Below are positions 46,072 through 56,116 of a stretch of 64,000 nucleotides of DNA, piece after piece (position 1 is the stretch's first letter; every line of letters begins with the position of its first letter). Made by a program: the position numbers and the translations under genes. Where the stretch lies: contig JAWRVZ010000074.1 in NCBI GenBank assembly GCA_037043235.1, positions 2,069,501 to 2,133,500 on the forward strand, given 5' to 3'. This DNA comes from Rhodeus uyekii. Taxonomy: Eukaryota > Chordata > Actinopteri > Cypriniformes > Acheilognathidae. The notes under the pieces are model-generated. The model did not search any database. It was not told where the DNA came from and saw nothing but the letters and a program-made list of their open reading frames with translations.

Positions 46072-47227
46072 TGTGAAGTCTTCACTAAACCAGGACTCTT
46101 ATTTTGCCTTTTTCAGTCACATGTTCTTTTGTTCCTTTGTACACTAATCATCGCAAGTGTTTGTTATTAGTTCATCACTGCTAGTATATTTAGTTCTCCT
46201 TCTTCATTATTCAGTTGTTGTGTTGTCCACATGTTGTGTTTGCACTACTGTTAGTCCATCGTGACGTGTTAGTGAGGTAACGAAGCTTCGTTCACACAGG
46301 TCATGTGACAGCCCCATTTCAAAGCAATTCTCTGAAACAGTGTTTTGAAGCACTAGTGTGTCGGAAACTCGAGACGTGTGTCGACACAGGGTGTCGAGCT
46401 ACCCATCCCTAGTGACAGAACAACCGACCAAGTTAGTTACCGTAGAAAGACTTTTTTTAAATTAAAAGGAAAAAAAATGGAGCCTGTCACCCCAGTCATG
46501 GCCAAGAGGGCGGTGGATCAATTTTCTGCTGTGGCTGCAGTACAAACCTAGAGAAAGCATAGGGCTGCTGAACCGGGTGGGGCTGTGGAGGCTGATCCTT
46601 CACTCCACCTCAGCCCATTGACCTGTTGGCTCCGCCCTGGTTCCTCCCATGCTCGGCTCCACCAGCGACCCTCGACCTAACGGCTCCACCGGGTTCCCTT
46701 GTCCCAGCGGCTCCTCCTCAGTCAGTTGTCACTACACCTTCGCCACAGACTTGTGGGACATCCACTACGCTCCATCCGACCATCCTCCTCCTTGGCCATC
46801 AGGTTCTCATCCTGCCATCACCCATCTTCTCCCAGTCTTCAACCTCCTCCTGCAACAGTCTTCCCTGGTTTGCCATTCACCATCTCCTCTTCCTCGCCAC
46901 CTCATCTTCACGGCACGAGGATGCGCCTTCCAGGAGGGGGCATTATGTCACGCCTTTACTAAACCAGGAGTCTTATATTGCCTTTTAGTCACATGTTTTT
47001 TTGTTCTAGATCCTTCCGTTACTCATCAGTCACTATGGACACTAATCATCACACTTGTTTGTTATTAGTTCATCACTGCTAGTATTTAGTTCTTCCTCTT
47101 CACTATTCAGTTGTTGTTGGTTGTGTTGACCAAATGTTGTGTTTGCGCTACTGTTATGATATCCTTAGCCATCATTAAAAGTTCCGTTGGATCACTCATC
47201 TTCTTCGTCCTTGCTTCCATGACGACA
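46072..47227 (+). mobile_element. short non-autonomous LTR retrotransposon with target duplication
   Basis: A perfect 5-base duplication ACAAC flanks it (46067-46071 and 47228-47232). The 3' LTR is 46946-47227, 282 bp, TG...CA, preceded by the purine tract aggaggggg. The 5' LTR begins at 46072 and matches it (aaaccaggactctta, ttagttcatcactgctagta) up to about 46255. Foreign sequence follows there (46256-46440). The interior is a remnant with a short ATG frame and Pro-rich stretches, with no gag or pol. It is a TRIM-like deletion derivative. Confidence 0.7.
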
Positions 47228-47232
47228 ACAAC

Positions 47233-48083
47233 AGAGAAAGTTCAACAATCAGGGCAGGGTAGATGATACTATGACAGGCAGGGGAGGATGAGCACTGGGA
47301 CCAGTCCTAGGTGACAACAGACTGAAGAGTACAGAAGAGGCAGCACCAAAGGAGAGTCCAAGCATGAGTACGCCAGACCCAACAGTTCAAGTAGCTTTCA
47401 GACTTGGCCCCAGTCTTGCTGCCAGGTAGAAGAGTCAGTGGTAAGGAAGTCTCAGGGTGCAGGACAGGGTAGGAACAGACACAAAACTCACAGCAAAACA
47501 AAGTAAGACATGAGAGATGATTAGATGAAACAAGAAGCAACATAAAAACTGATCAGAGACACTAATGACAAAAGAAAACTGATCTAGAGAAATAACCTAT
47601 GACTTGGCAAACAGAAGACAAATCAAAAGAGCAACTTTGCAGGGAGAAGAAAATGAGTAGAAGCTAGCTTAAAGCTCAAAAGAGAAAACAAAACTGGTAT
47701 TCACATAAAGGCAATAACTAACTAGAATAAGACTAGAGAAAACATCAAACAGACAAGAACAAGAAGCTGGGTAATATTCACAACTAGACAAGAGTTTAGA
47801 TCACATACAGATTCTGGTAAGAAAACAAGACCATACCACAACATACACAAAACAAACCAGCAAGGATATGAGGGGAAATAGCACAATGTAAAGGGAGCAC
47901 ATGAGGGACAGGGGAACACACTCAAGGAAACAAGGACTAGACAAGGGGACGTGGCAACTGGAAATAAGGAGGCTGGACCACATGGCAAACATGAACAAAG
48001 ACCATGTGTTCATGCACAATACAAACAGGCAAACATTTAAACAAAGACAAAACAAACAAGACTGTCAGTGCGGGTTCCTGACA
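47233..48083 (-). repeat. LTR-like sequence, minus strand
   Basis: Read on the minus strand it begins TGTCAGGAACCCGCACTGAC at 48083. Pyrimidine-rich text typical of teleost Gypsy LTRs (cttgtttccttgagtgtgtt and similar) follows. No internal retroviral-type genes flank it, so it may be a solo LTR. The far end is not fixed. The frames at 47722-48218 come from this composition. Confidence 0.45.
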
Positions 48084-48912
48084 GAAAGAGGAAGTACCCA
48101 TGATGATGTAAACAAATGTCTGACATTTGAGTTCATGAAAATTAATTGTGATTAACATGTATCTTGTTGTGAAACTTTGCTTATCCAGAGGTTGCAACGT
48201 TCGTAAAAAACTATACATGTTGTTTTTCTATCTTATTTTCCATAAAAGGTTACTATATACACAACAAATTTGATATTGATATTGATATTTTCTTTACTGA
48301 CGACAACAGCTGATAAGTCTTCCAACAAGCAAAGTAGTTTTTTAGCAACATATTATCAGAATATCATATACAACGTTGGCACAATAACTGGTGAGGTCAC
48401 AGGTGTGTTTATGACGTATTTTACAGCAGCTTTGAATGCTGCTTATTGATTTGTGGAGCTCCTTTTCAATAAATGTGCCTATTTGTCTTTTTTAAATAAG
48501 CACTGTTAGAGTTGATTGAACTGAAGGATTTAATGCAGGGTCTAATTATCATACAATAGCATATCCAATATATTTGTATATTTTTTATGTAATATAATTT
48601 TTATATATTTTATATTTTATACAATCATATCCAATATAGTTTTTAAGAACCCTTGAAGTTTCTATGGGACAATATCATCAATTGCACAATTAGTCTGTTA
48701 ACTGTACCATTTCTGTAAAGGTGCAATAACTCTACTGGTAATGGTGCTTAATTCTTAATTGGGAATGGACAAAGAAAACCCTTATTTTTAACAGTTTTTA
48801 CCAAACGAATGTTTTTTTAAGGGCCCTTGAACATTTTACTTTGTATATATTATTAATTTTGAATTCAATCCATGTCACTGTTTCTTGCGGCCATGTAAAT
48901 GATGCTTTACAG
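48084..48912. other. intergenic AT-rich DNA
   Basis: No gene, RNA or bounded repeat recognised. Confidence 0.3.
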
Positions 48913-49058
48913 CAGTGGTCCGCAACCTTTTTTGTGCCGCGGACCGGTAAACGTGTGATAAATTTGCCACGTTTGCCGCCAAAGCTGCAGCGTTCGGACC
49001 GGTCTGCGAAATCGTTCCGCGGCCCGGTACCAGTTCGTCTGGGGGTTGGGGACCACTG
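48913..49058. repeat. hAT MITE with 8-bp target duplication
   Basis: The element starts cagtggtccgcaacc and ends ggttggggaccactg. Flanking octamers are ctttacag (48905-48912) and ctatacag (49059-49066), 7 of 8 identical. The inside is GC-rich (ccgcggaccgg, ttccgcggcccgg). This fits the Charlie-like hAT type. Confidence 0.75.
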
Positions 49059-49066
49059 CTATACAG

Positions 49067-50942
49067 TGAAAATCTGGGCTTTGTTTTACTGATATATTTC
49101 AGTACTAAATTAAATACAAGAATTCTTTTACATATCCATCATTTCTGTAGCATTGCCAAAATCATTTGTTTGATTCCTAAGAAATGCATAAACTTCAAAA
49201 TATGGTTGAAAAAATGTCTTAAAAATGGTTAACTGTGCATTAAATTGCTATGCCTTCTGGTACTGAGTTCTCCATGACAGTACATACAATGCGGCCAGTA
49301 TGTCTCAGACAGCAATGGTGTTTCAACAGGTTCCTTCAAAAGGTTTTAGAACAGAGCTCAAACTAGCCAACATTCGGCCTTCTGCTTACTTGGAGCCCAA
49401 AACAAATCTGCTGTTCCCAGACTATTTCATGTCCGTACTTGAGACATATTTGAGAATAACAGTTCAAGATGCAGATCACCGTTACTCCTGTGTTGTGGCA
49501 CACGTAGAGCAGATAGTCTAAAGTGATAGTCAAACTTCCAGCCAGACCTTCTTTATAAAAAATATATATCTTCAGCAAGCTCTGTAAACAGTCAAATCTG
49601 TTAGTTTAATTGTATTGGATCACTATCTTAATTTCTCATTCAAATCTGACAGTGATAACCATCTGTGGATGACTCTTATCCACAGACAAGGAAATGAAGG
49701 AAAACCCAGTGGCTCCTAGTGCAGGATGGTGGAATCTGCTCAGATTCATGTTGTGAGTGAATGCAGGCAGTCACGTCTACTGCGAGCAGGTGCATTAAGG
49801 TACGGCTGTTGACAGATGCAGATGTTTCCTATAACAGGTCTAAACACTGGGCAGAAGCAAACATATTTGTTTTTGTGGGAAGTCATTGTCGCAGATTGTG
49901 AAAAGAAGCAATACTATGACAAAAGTCTATTGGATCAAGAATGGAGAAATTCTTGAATAATAAGTCACGTAAGAGAGCATTTCCTCCAGGAAATGTTGTG
50001 TTTTGTGGGAGGAGAAGTAACTAATCCAAATGAAAGCCATCCTCCCTCCCCTAATCAGAAAGCCAAACACACTCTATTGAGAGGTGCTCAACGGAACCAC
50101 AGAAAGTTGTGTTTAAACCACTACAGATGTAAAGTAGATTAATTCTGCCTCTAGTTGACACATAGGGTTGTACGTTGCACTTGAGTATTTTTATGCACAG
50201 GTGTAAATATGTATGTATACCCTTGTGAAAAAGAAGTGCACTTTAGCATAATTTTTAAAAAAGAGCATTGCATTATGTACATAATATAAAGTTTTAAAAC
50301 TGCTGTTTCATAGAACTAATCACTAATTCACTTATCTCGGGTCACGGTTAACTCGCCAATACTATTATGTTGACGTTTTTGAAGTGGAACCGCCAAACTC
50401 CCTATTTGTCTCTTTTGTCTTTTTATTTTTCTCATCAGTTACGTCGATTCTTTTACGTCGCCAAATTCTGGTATTTCGAGCACGAAACAGGGACAAATTC
50501 GTCACTCCACATGGTTAACTCGTGGCTCATAATCGTACCTAGTTCACTGCGCATGGGCCGAGCTCGTTGCACGTGCATGCCATGACCATTTTTATAGCGG
50601 TGATTATGATTTTACAGCGGTAGGACGCATTAGTTTGTCATGTCATGTCATGTCATAAGGGCTGTATGTTGTGTAATTGATGATTTCATGCTATATAATT
50701 GTGACCTCGAGCACTTTTGTAATATACACAATGTTTCGTTGATTATTTTTCTTCTTTGAAATAATTTTCTTTACTCTCTTTCTGTCACAGCGCATCGTGT
50801 ATTGCTGACACAATCGGTGTTTTCATTGCTTCAGAGTCCTCAAACTCATTTGAGTTAGTCCAGCGATCCAATAAATGACATTTTCATGCTGGTGTTCAAG
50901 AGTGATTACGAAATTAAAGGTTTGTATCGAGAATTGAAGGTG
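49067..50942. other. intergenic DNA before the DIRS element
   Basis: No gene is supported. At about 50220 a start of the cttgtgaaaaa MITE family appears. Between 50340 and 50580 a more GC-rich stretch with gttaactcg repeats may be part of an unnamed repeat. The frame at 49300-49521 has no domain. Confidence 0.3.
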
Positions 50943-50964
50943 GTTCCCTTTCATGGGAACTCGA

Positions 50965-51117
50965 GCTGCGTCAGAAAAACGCTAGGGGAAACCCTTGACA
51001 TCAGTCACGTGAAGATGTGTACAACCAATGAGAGAATTACGCGTGTGAATGCGAGTCGCGGGTCAGTGACGTCATGAACAGAGCATAAAAGCTTACCGGA
51101 ACCCGGAAGTGACAGCT
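50965..51117 (+). repeat. DIRS left inverted terminal repeat
   Basis: Reads gctgcgtcagaaaaacgcta, then ggggaaacccttgacatcag, to ccggaagtgacagc. It is the near-perfect complement of 55918-56069. The outer edge 50943-50964 (gttccctttcatgggaactc) differs from the right outer edge but is repeated in the internal complementary region. Confidence 0.88.
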
Positions 51118-51199
51118 TTGAGTGTCTTCAGCGTGCGTGTGTCAGAGAGTTTGTGCTTGCGAGTTTTCAAACCACCTTTGGATTACGTGCGTTTGTATT

Positions 51200-52663
51200 A
51201 TGGCGGAACAGGCATTTATCCCGTGTGTTTCTCCTTGTACCCGTTTCATTACGGGTAAGGATACACACAGCCAGTGCGTTGTCTGTTTGGGAGTGGAGCA
51301 CGCTCAGTCAGCGCTTGAGGGCGGTGATTGTGAGAACTGCGAGAGGTTCTCATTGCTTACTCTCCGCTCTCGTCTGGCGGTATTTGCGGATACTAACCAG
51401 ACTCGCGTTCGTCAAGGTTCTGGACCCGCCGCGGCTGAGGCTCGGCAGCGTTCTCAATCTTGGGGATCGCAAATGGATCTGACGGAAGGTTGCGAGGCGG
51501 GTGAGCCCGTCTCGCGGCTTGGCTGTGTTGATCCCAGTTCCAGGCAGGATTTGGAAGCACACGCTTCAGGCGCGGTTTCTTCCAATCCTACTGGGACTTC
51601 GGTGCTATCATTATCCTGCTCTGAGGATGAGGAAGTGATTAGCATCGATCCGGTTGAGGAGGCTTTGCCACCCTCTTCACCGGCATATGAGGAATTGATC
51701 GAGGTCGTGATGCGAGCAGTCTCTCGTCTGGAAATCGATTGGCCGGCGGAGACCAGGAACGCCCGTCCCAGAAAAAGTAAGTTGGATGAGCATTACCTGC
51801 CAGCTCGCGTCGCTCCCCAGCGCCGGGCAATGCCTTTCTTCCAGGATCTCCATACTGAGGTATCGAGATCTTGGAAAAGGCCAGCTTCCGATAGGGTGCG
51901 TACGTCATCCAGTGCGATGTATGCTACCCTCACCGGAGCTCAACCTTATGGTTATGGAGGGATGCCGAAGGTGGACGAGGCTCTTGCGGGATACCTTGTG
52001 CCCCAGTCGGCATCCACTATCAAAGCCCCGGCGCTCCCCACCAAACCATTGCGGGTCACATCATCATTGGTGGGGAAAGCATATTCTGCCTCTAGTCAGG
52101 CTGCGGCGTGTCTACACACTACGGCACTGCTGCAGGCCTATCAAGCAGATTTGCTGGGCGACCTCGATCAGGGTGGCGGTATTGGCCCGGAGGCAGTGGC
52201 AGAGCTGCGCCGGGCCATGGATTTGTCTCTCCGAGCCACTAGGGAAACGGCCTTCTCTGTCGGCCGCTCCATGGCAGCTCTGGTGGCTACGGAGAGGCAT
52301 TTATGGCTCAATCTTTCAGCCATAAAGGACAAGGATAAGTTTGTTTTGTTGGACGCCCCTCTGTCCCCTTCGGGCTTGTTCGGCGACGCCGTAAAAAGCG
52401 TTGTCGACAAGTTTCAGGAGGCTGCACGACAGCAGGTGGCGTTCAGCAAAGTCCTTCCCCGCCACCCTTCACGTGAGCCCAACAGCCAAACTCGGGCTCA
52501 CAGATCCTCATACAGGGCCTCACAGAAGGAGAGTGTTGCATCTCGTTTACCTCCCCCCAATAAGGGGAGGTCGGGACAACACTCTTGGGCCCAGCCTTCT
52601 GGTAAAAAGATGGATCTAAGGAACATCTTAAATGCCAAGAAGGCTGCCACTAAGCGTTCCTGA
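51200..52663 (+). CDS. DIRS gag-like protein
   Basis: The first true ATG is at 51200 (MAEQAFIPCVSPC), giving 487 residues; the frame is open further upstream without an ATG. A Cys/His cluster, CVVCLGVEHAQSALEGGDC, lies near the N-terminus, followed by an acidic Ser-rich stretch and an alpha-helical central region (ACLHTTALLQAYQADLLGDL, RRAMDLSLRATRETAFSVGR). It probably packages element RNA as gag does. The frame is intact and overlaps the RT start by 32 nt. A matching Cys/His cluster is found in the decayed copy at 18.6 kb. Confidence 0.75.
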   Translation: MAEQAFIPCVSPCTRFITGKDTHSQCVVCLGVEHAQSALEGGDCENCERFSLLTLRSRLAVFADTNQTRVRQGSGPAAAEARQRSQSWGSQMDLTEGCEAGEPVSRLGCVDPSSRQDLEAHASGAVSSNPTGTSVLSLSCSEDEEVISIDPVEEALPPSSPAYEELIEVVMRAVSRLEIDWPAETRNARPRKSKLDEHYLPARVAPQRRAMPFFQDLHTEVSRSWKRPASDRVRTSSSAMYATLTGAQPYGYGGMPKVDEALAGYLVPQSASTIKAPALPTKPLRVTSSLVGKAYSASSQAAACLHTTALLQAYQADLLGDLDQGGGIGPEAVAELRRAMDLSLRATRETAFSVGRSMAALVATERHLWLNLSAIKDKDKFVLLDAPLSPSGLFGDAVKSVVDKFQEAARQQVAFSKVLPRHPSREPNSQTRAHRSSYRASQKESVASRLPPPNKGRSGQHSWAQPSGKKMDLRNILNAKKAATKRS

Positions 52664-54743
52664 CGCCAAAGGCAAGCCGCACCAAGGCGGTCATCTCCGT
52701 GTCCGGTTCCCGAGGGAGCCCGTCTCGGAGGTACTGCCCCCTCTAAGGAGGGTCCTAGAGCATTCCACCAGTACGGTGTCCGGAAACCCCGGCCCTGTGG
52801 TGTCTCTGCTCGTATCAGAGATCAGTCTCGAGAGACTGATTCCCTTAATAGAGTTCCAGGCCGCATGGTTGCGCCTGCCGGACATCTCTCAGTGGGTCCT
52901 GCGCATAGTAACCTCCGCGTACAAAATTCAATTCGGGGTTTCACCACCCCGTTTTATGGGGATCCTACCGTCCGCGGTAGGGCCCCAGCAGGCTCTGATT
53001 ATGGAACAGGAAGTAGACTCTCTGCTGGAGAAAGGGGCCATCGAGTATGTGCCCCTCACAGACAGACAGTCCGGTTTCTACAGCCGGTACTTCATAGTTC
53101 CGAAGAAGGATGGAGGGTTGCGGCCCATTCTGGATTTGCGTCTTCTAAATCGCACTATCTTGCGTCTAAAATTCAAAATGTTGACGCTCGGGCAGATTGT
53201 GACGCATATCAGGTCCGAGGACTGGTTCATCACAATCGACCTAAAAGACGCATACTTCCACATCTCCATCCTTCCTCAGCACCGGAAGTTCCTACGGTTC
53301 GCCTTCGGGGGGAAGGCGTACCAGTATCGTGTACTTCCGTTCGGCCTATCGCTCTCGCCCCGCACGTTCACGAAGGTCGTGGACGCTGCACTTGCTCCGC
53401 TGCGGTCACAGGGCATTCGTGTCCTCAATTATATCGACGATTGGCTAGTATTAGCCCAGTCGTCTCAGTTAGCAGCACGTCATCGAGATGTCGTGCTTGC
53501 TCACATGAAGGAGCTGGGGTTAAGGTTGAACACCAAGAAGAGTGTGCTTTCTCCTGTTCAGAGAACCACCTTCTTGGGAGTCATTTGGGACTCGGAAACA
53601 ATGTCTGCTCGGCTATCCCCCGGGCGCATTCATTCCATTCGTTCAATTGTCGAGGGCATAAAATTAGGCCAGCTACTCACTGTCAAACACTTTCAGAGAA
53701 TGTTGGGGCTCATGGCAGCGGCGTCCAGCATTATTCCGCTCGGCCTGCTGCACATGAGACCTCTGCAGTGGTGGCTCAGGACCAGAGGGTTTTCCCCGAG
53801 GGGCAACCCGCTTCGCACAATCAAGGTCATGAGGCGATGCCTACGCACCTTGACCCTGTGGAAGAACACCTGGTTCCTGTCACAAGGCCCTGTGTTGGGG
53901 GCTCCGTCCCGACGGGTGACTCTGTCAACGGATGCCTCCCTCACAGGTTGGGGGGCGGTTCTGAGGGGCGGCTCCTCACAAGGGCTGTGGAGCTCGCGGC
54001 ACCAGTCCTGGCACATAAACCTGCTGGAATTACTGGCAGTCCGCAGAGCACTACTTGTTTTCCTCCCGGACCTAATTGGGCATCATGTCACTGTGTTCAC
54101 AGACAGCATGACAGTGGTGGCTTACATCAATCACCAGGGAGGTCTTCGCTCTCGTCCAATGTACAAATTGTTGAGACATGTTCTTCTCTGGGCCCAGGGC
54201 AAGTTGCTCTCCCTCAGGGCAGCTCACATCCCTGGAGTCCAGAACATAGGAGCAGACTTCCTGTCGAGGCAGGGGCCGAGGCTCGGGGAGTGGCGGCTCC
54301 ACCCCGAGGTGGTGGAGCAGATTTGGAGGAGATTCGGGAAGGCACAGGTAGACCTGTTTGCCTCAGTCGAAAATACTCATTGCCCTCTGTGGTTCTCCTT
54401 AACGCACCCAGCGCCCCTGGGGCAGGATGCCATGATGCATGTGTGGCCGAGGCTACACTTGTACGCTTTTCCCCCGATTGTTCTGCTCCCGGGAGTTCTG
54501 GCCAAAGTTCGTCGGGACGGGGTCCGTCTCACGCTGGCGGCCCCCTTTTGGCCCAGCAGGATCTGGTTCTCGGACCTGATATCCCTCCTAGACGGAGTCC
54601 CCTGGGAGATTCCGGTCAGGAGGGACCTTCTGTCCCAGGCGGAGGGCTGTGTCCTTCACCCCCGCCCAGAACTTCTGAAGCTGAAGGTCTGGCCCCTGAG
54701 GGGACCCAGTTCTTCGAATCTGGTCTCACAGCCGAGGTTGTAG
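52632..54743 (+). CDS. DIRS reverse transcriptase-RNase H protein
   Basis: A 703-residue intact frame. RT motifs include GGLRPILDLRLLNR, WFITIDLKDAYFHISILPQH, RVLPFGLSLSPRTFTKVVD and the catalytic YIDD (267-270). RNase H follows with STDASLTGWG (Asp 434), the WHINLLELLAVRRAL Glu and VFTDSMTVVAYIN. The C-terminal part (VDLFASVENTHCPLWFS, LAAPFWPSRIWFSDL) matches the extra methyltransferase-like segment seen in DIRS elements. No integrase or protease is present, as expected for DIRS. It copies element RNA into DNA, probably a circle. Confidence 0.85.
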   Translation: MPRRLPLSVPDAKGKPHQGGHLRVRFPREPVSEVLPPLRRVLEHSTSTVSGNPGPVVSLLVSEISLERLIPLIEFQAAWLRLPDISQWVLRIVTSAYKIQFGVSPPRFMGILPSAVGPQQALIMEQEVDSLLEKGAIEYVPLTDRQSGFYSRYFIVPKKDGGLRPILDLRLLNRTILRLKFKMLTLGQIVTHIRSEDWFITIDLKDAYFHISILPQHRKFLRFAFGGKAYQYRVLPFGLSLSPRTFTKVVDAALAPLRSQGIRVLNYIDDWLVLAQSSQLAARHRDVVLAHMKELGLRLNTKKSVLSPVQRTTFLGVIWDSETMSARLSPGRIHSIRSIVEGIKLGQLLTVKHFQRMLGLMAAASSIIPLGLLHMRPLQWWLRTRGFSPRGNPLRTIKVMRRCLRTLTLWKNTWFLSQGPVLGAPSRRVTLSTDASLTGWGAVLRGGSSQGLWSSRHQSWHINLLELLAVRRALLVFLPDLIGHHVTVFTDSMTVVAYINHQGGLRSRPMYKLLRHVLLWAQGKLLSLRAAHIPGVQNIGADFLSRQGPRLGEWRLHPEVVEQIWRRFGKAQVDLFASVENTHCPLWFSLTHPAPLGQDAMMHVWPRLHLYAFPPIVLLPGVLAKVRRDGVRLTLAAPFWPSRIWFSDLISLLDGVPWEIPVRRDLLSQAEGCVLHPRPELLKLKVWPLRGPSSSNLVSQPRL

Positions 54744-55716
54744 AGACCATCCTTCAGTCCAGAGCTCCCTCCACGAGGAAACTCTACGCTCTAAAGTGGA
54801 AACTCTTCTCTGCTTGGTGTAGCGTAAGGCAGGTGAACCCAGTAACCTGTCCCATTGGCAAAGTGCTGGAGTTCCTGCAGGAAAGGTTTGCGGCAGGGTT
54901 GTCCCCCTCTACCTTGAAGGTTTATGTGGCTGCCATAGCGGCTTGCCACATACCTCTGGGTGGGGTGTCCTTGGGCAGGGACCCCCTAGTCTCTCGTTTC
55001 CTTCGTGGCACTTTAAGGCTGAGACCTGTGGCACAGACCAGGGTTCCTGCCTAGGACTTGTCTTTGATACTCCAAGGCCTGTCCCAGGCACCCTTTGAAC
55101 CATTAGAGGAGCTTCCTATTAAACTCCTCTCCCTAAAGACCCTTCTTTTGCTGGCTATCACCTCGCTTAAGAGGGTTGGGGATCTTCAAGCTCTCTCGGT
55201 GGTTCCTTCTTGCCTCGAGTTCGCGCCTGGTATGACTAAGGTCTTTCTCTACCCGAGGCCAGGCTATGTCCCCAAGGTTCTAACGAATGTGGCTCGGTCT
55301 ATCATGCTACAGGCCTTCTGTCCTCCCCCCTTCGACGATCATGAGCAGCAGCTTAGGAACAAGGTATGTCCAGTACGAGTACTGGACGCTTACGTCCCTA
55401 GGACTGCCACCTGGCGTAAGACAAACCAACTGTTCGTTTGCTTTGGGGCTCCTAAGGGGGCTCCAGCTTCTAAGCAAACCTTAAGCCGATGGATAGTTGA
55501 GGCTATCTGTCTGGCTTATGAGTCGGCCGGACACACCTCTCCCCTGAGGGTCCGGGCCCACTCTACAAGGAGCGTGGGGCCTCCAAGGCGTTTCTCTCAG
55601 GAGTTTCCCTTGCTGATGTTTGTGCTGCGGCTGGCTGGTCCTCACCGCACACATTTATGAGGTTCTATCAATTGGATCTCGATTCCGCTCCGGGAACAAG
55701 GGTGCTCTCTCAGTGA
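54640..55716 (+). pseudogene. DIRS tyrosine recombinase, one stop and one frameshift
   Basis: The recombinase replaces an integrase. Recognisable sequence begins near 54690 (FFESGLTAEVVETILQSRAP), in a frame that is open back to 52865 across the RT gene. The core-binding half reads PSTRKLYALKWKLFSAWC. An in-frame TAG stands at 55052-55054. The same frame then continues with the first catalytic Arg (LKRVGDLQAL) and the HSTR motif near 55560. Soon after, the reading frame shifts. The AAGWSS and FMRFYQLD segments with the likely Trp and catalytic Tyr are in another frame that ends at 55714-55716. The gene is therefore inactive here, though decay is slight. Confidence 0.8.
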
Positions 55717-55766
55717 GCTGAGACACATCCGTAGGCCGGCGTCGCTGAGGTGACGTTGGTATAACG

Positions 55767-55869
55767 TTCCCCTAGCATTTTTCTGACGCAGCTCGAGTTC
55801 CCATGAAAGGGAACGTCTCGGGTTACGTATGTAACCCTGGTTCCCTGAAGGGGAACGAGACGCTGCGTC
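55767..55869 (+). repeat. DIRS internal complementary region
   Basis: Bases 55767-55814 are the complement of the element's left end (50943 onward, apart from a few mismatches). Bases 55815-55869 are the complement of its right end (ending at 56116). The two termini are thus joined head to tail in complement, with the junction gaaagggaac|gtctcggg. This is the diagnostic DIRS arrangement thought to guide circular DNA formation. Confidence 0.85.
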
Positions 55870-55917
55870 TCCTGCCTCAGCTCCTTGCGCCTCCGGGCCC
55901 GCTTCAGACACTCTTTT

Positions 55918-56069
55918 GCTGTCACTTCCGGGTTCCGGTGCGCTTTTATGCTCTGTTCATGACGTCACTGACCCGCGACTCGCATTCACACGCGTAATTC
56001 TCTCATTGGTTGTACACATCTTCACGTGACTGACGTCAAGGGTTTCCCCTAGCGTTTTTCTGACGCAGC
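55918..56069 (+). repeat. DIRS right inverted terminal repeat
   Basis: Complement of 50965-51117, from gctgtcacttccgggttccg to ttttctgacgcagc. Its outer edge runs on to 56116 through gaaccagggttacatacata. Confidence 0.88.
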
Positions 56070-56116
56070 GTCTCGTTCCCCTTCAGGGAACCAGGGTTAC
56101 ATACATAACCCGAGAC

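Larger units (their letters stand above)
50943..56116 (+). mobile_element. DIRS-type tyrosine-recombinase retrotransposon, nearly complete
   Basis: The element is 5,174 bp with inverted terminal repeats (core 50965-51117 and 55918-56069, about 153 bp each). It has gag, RT-RNase H and tyrosine recombinase frames, and an internal complementary region at 55767-55869. Both flanking junctions carry GTT (50943-50945 within the start, 56117-56119 after the end), with no direct duplication, as expected for recombinase-mediated insertion. The two inverted repeats are nearly identical, so insertion is fairly recent. The recombinase has a stop codon and a frameshift, so this copy needs help in trans. 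A decayed relative lies at 16430-18834. Confidence 0.88.

Noticed and set aside
46626..47068. Overlapping Pro/Ser/His-rich frames of 87 to 139 residues
   Set aside because: They lie in the non-coding interior and LTR of a short LTR element and reflect its pyrimidine-rich composition.
47722..48218. Cys/Leu-rich minus-strand frames resembling membrane proteins
   Set aside because: They come from a pyrimidine-rich LTR-like repeat, with overlapping frames and no conserved motif.
52112..52410. Minus-strand frames inside the DIRS gag gene
   Set aside because: Antisense shadows of a GC-rich coding region with no domain.
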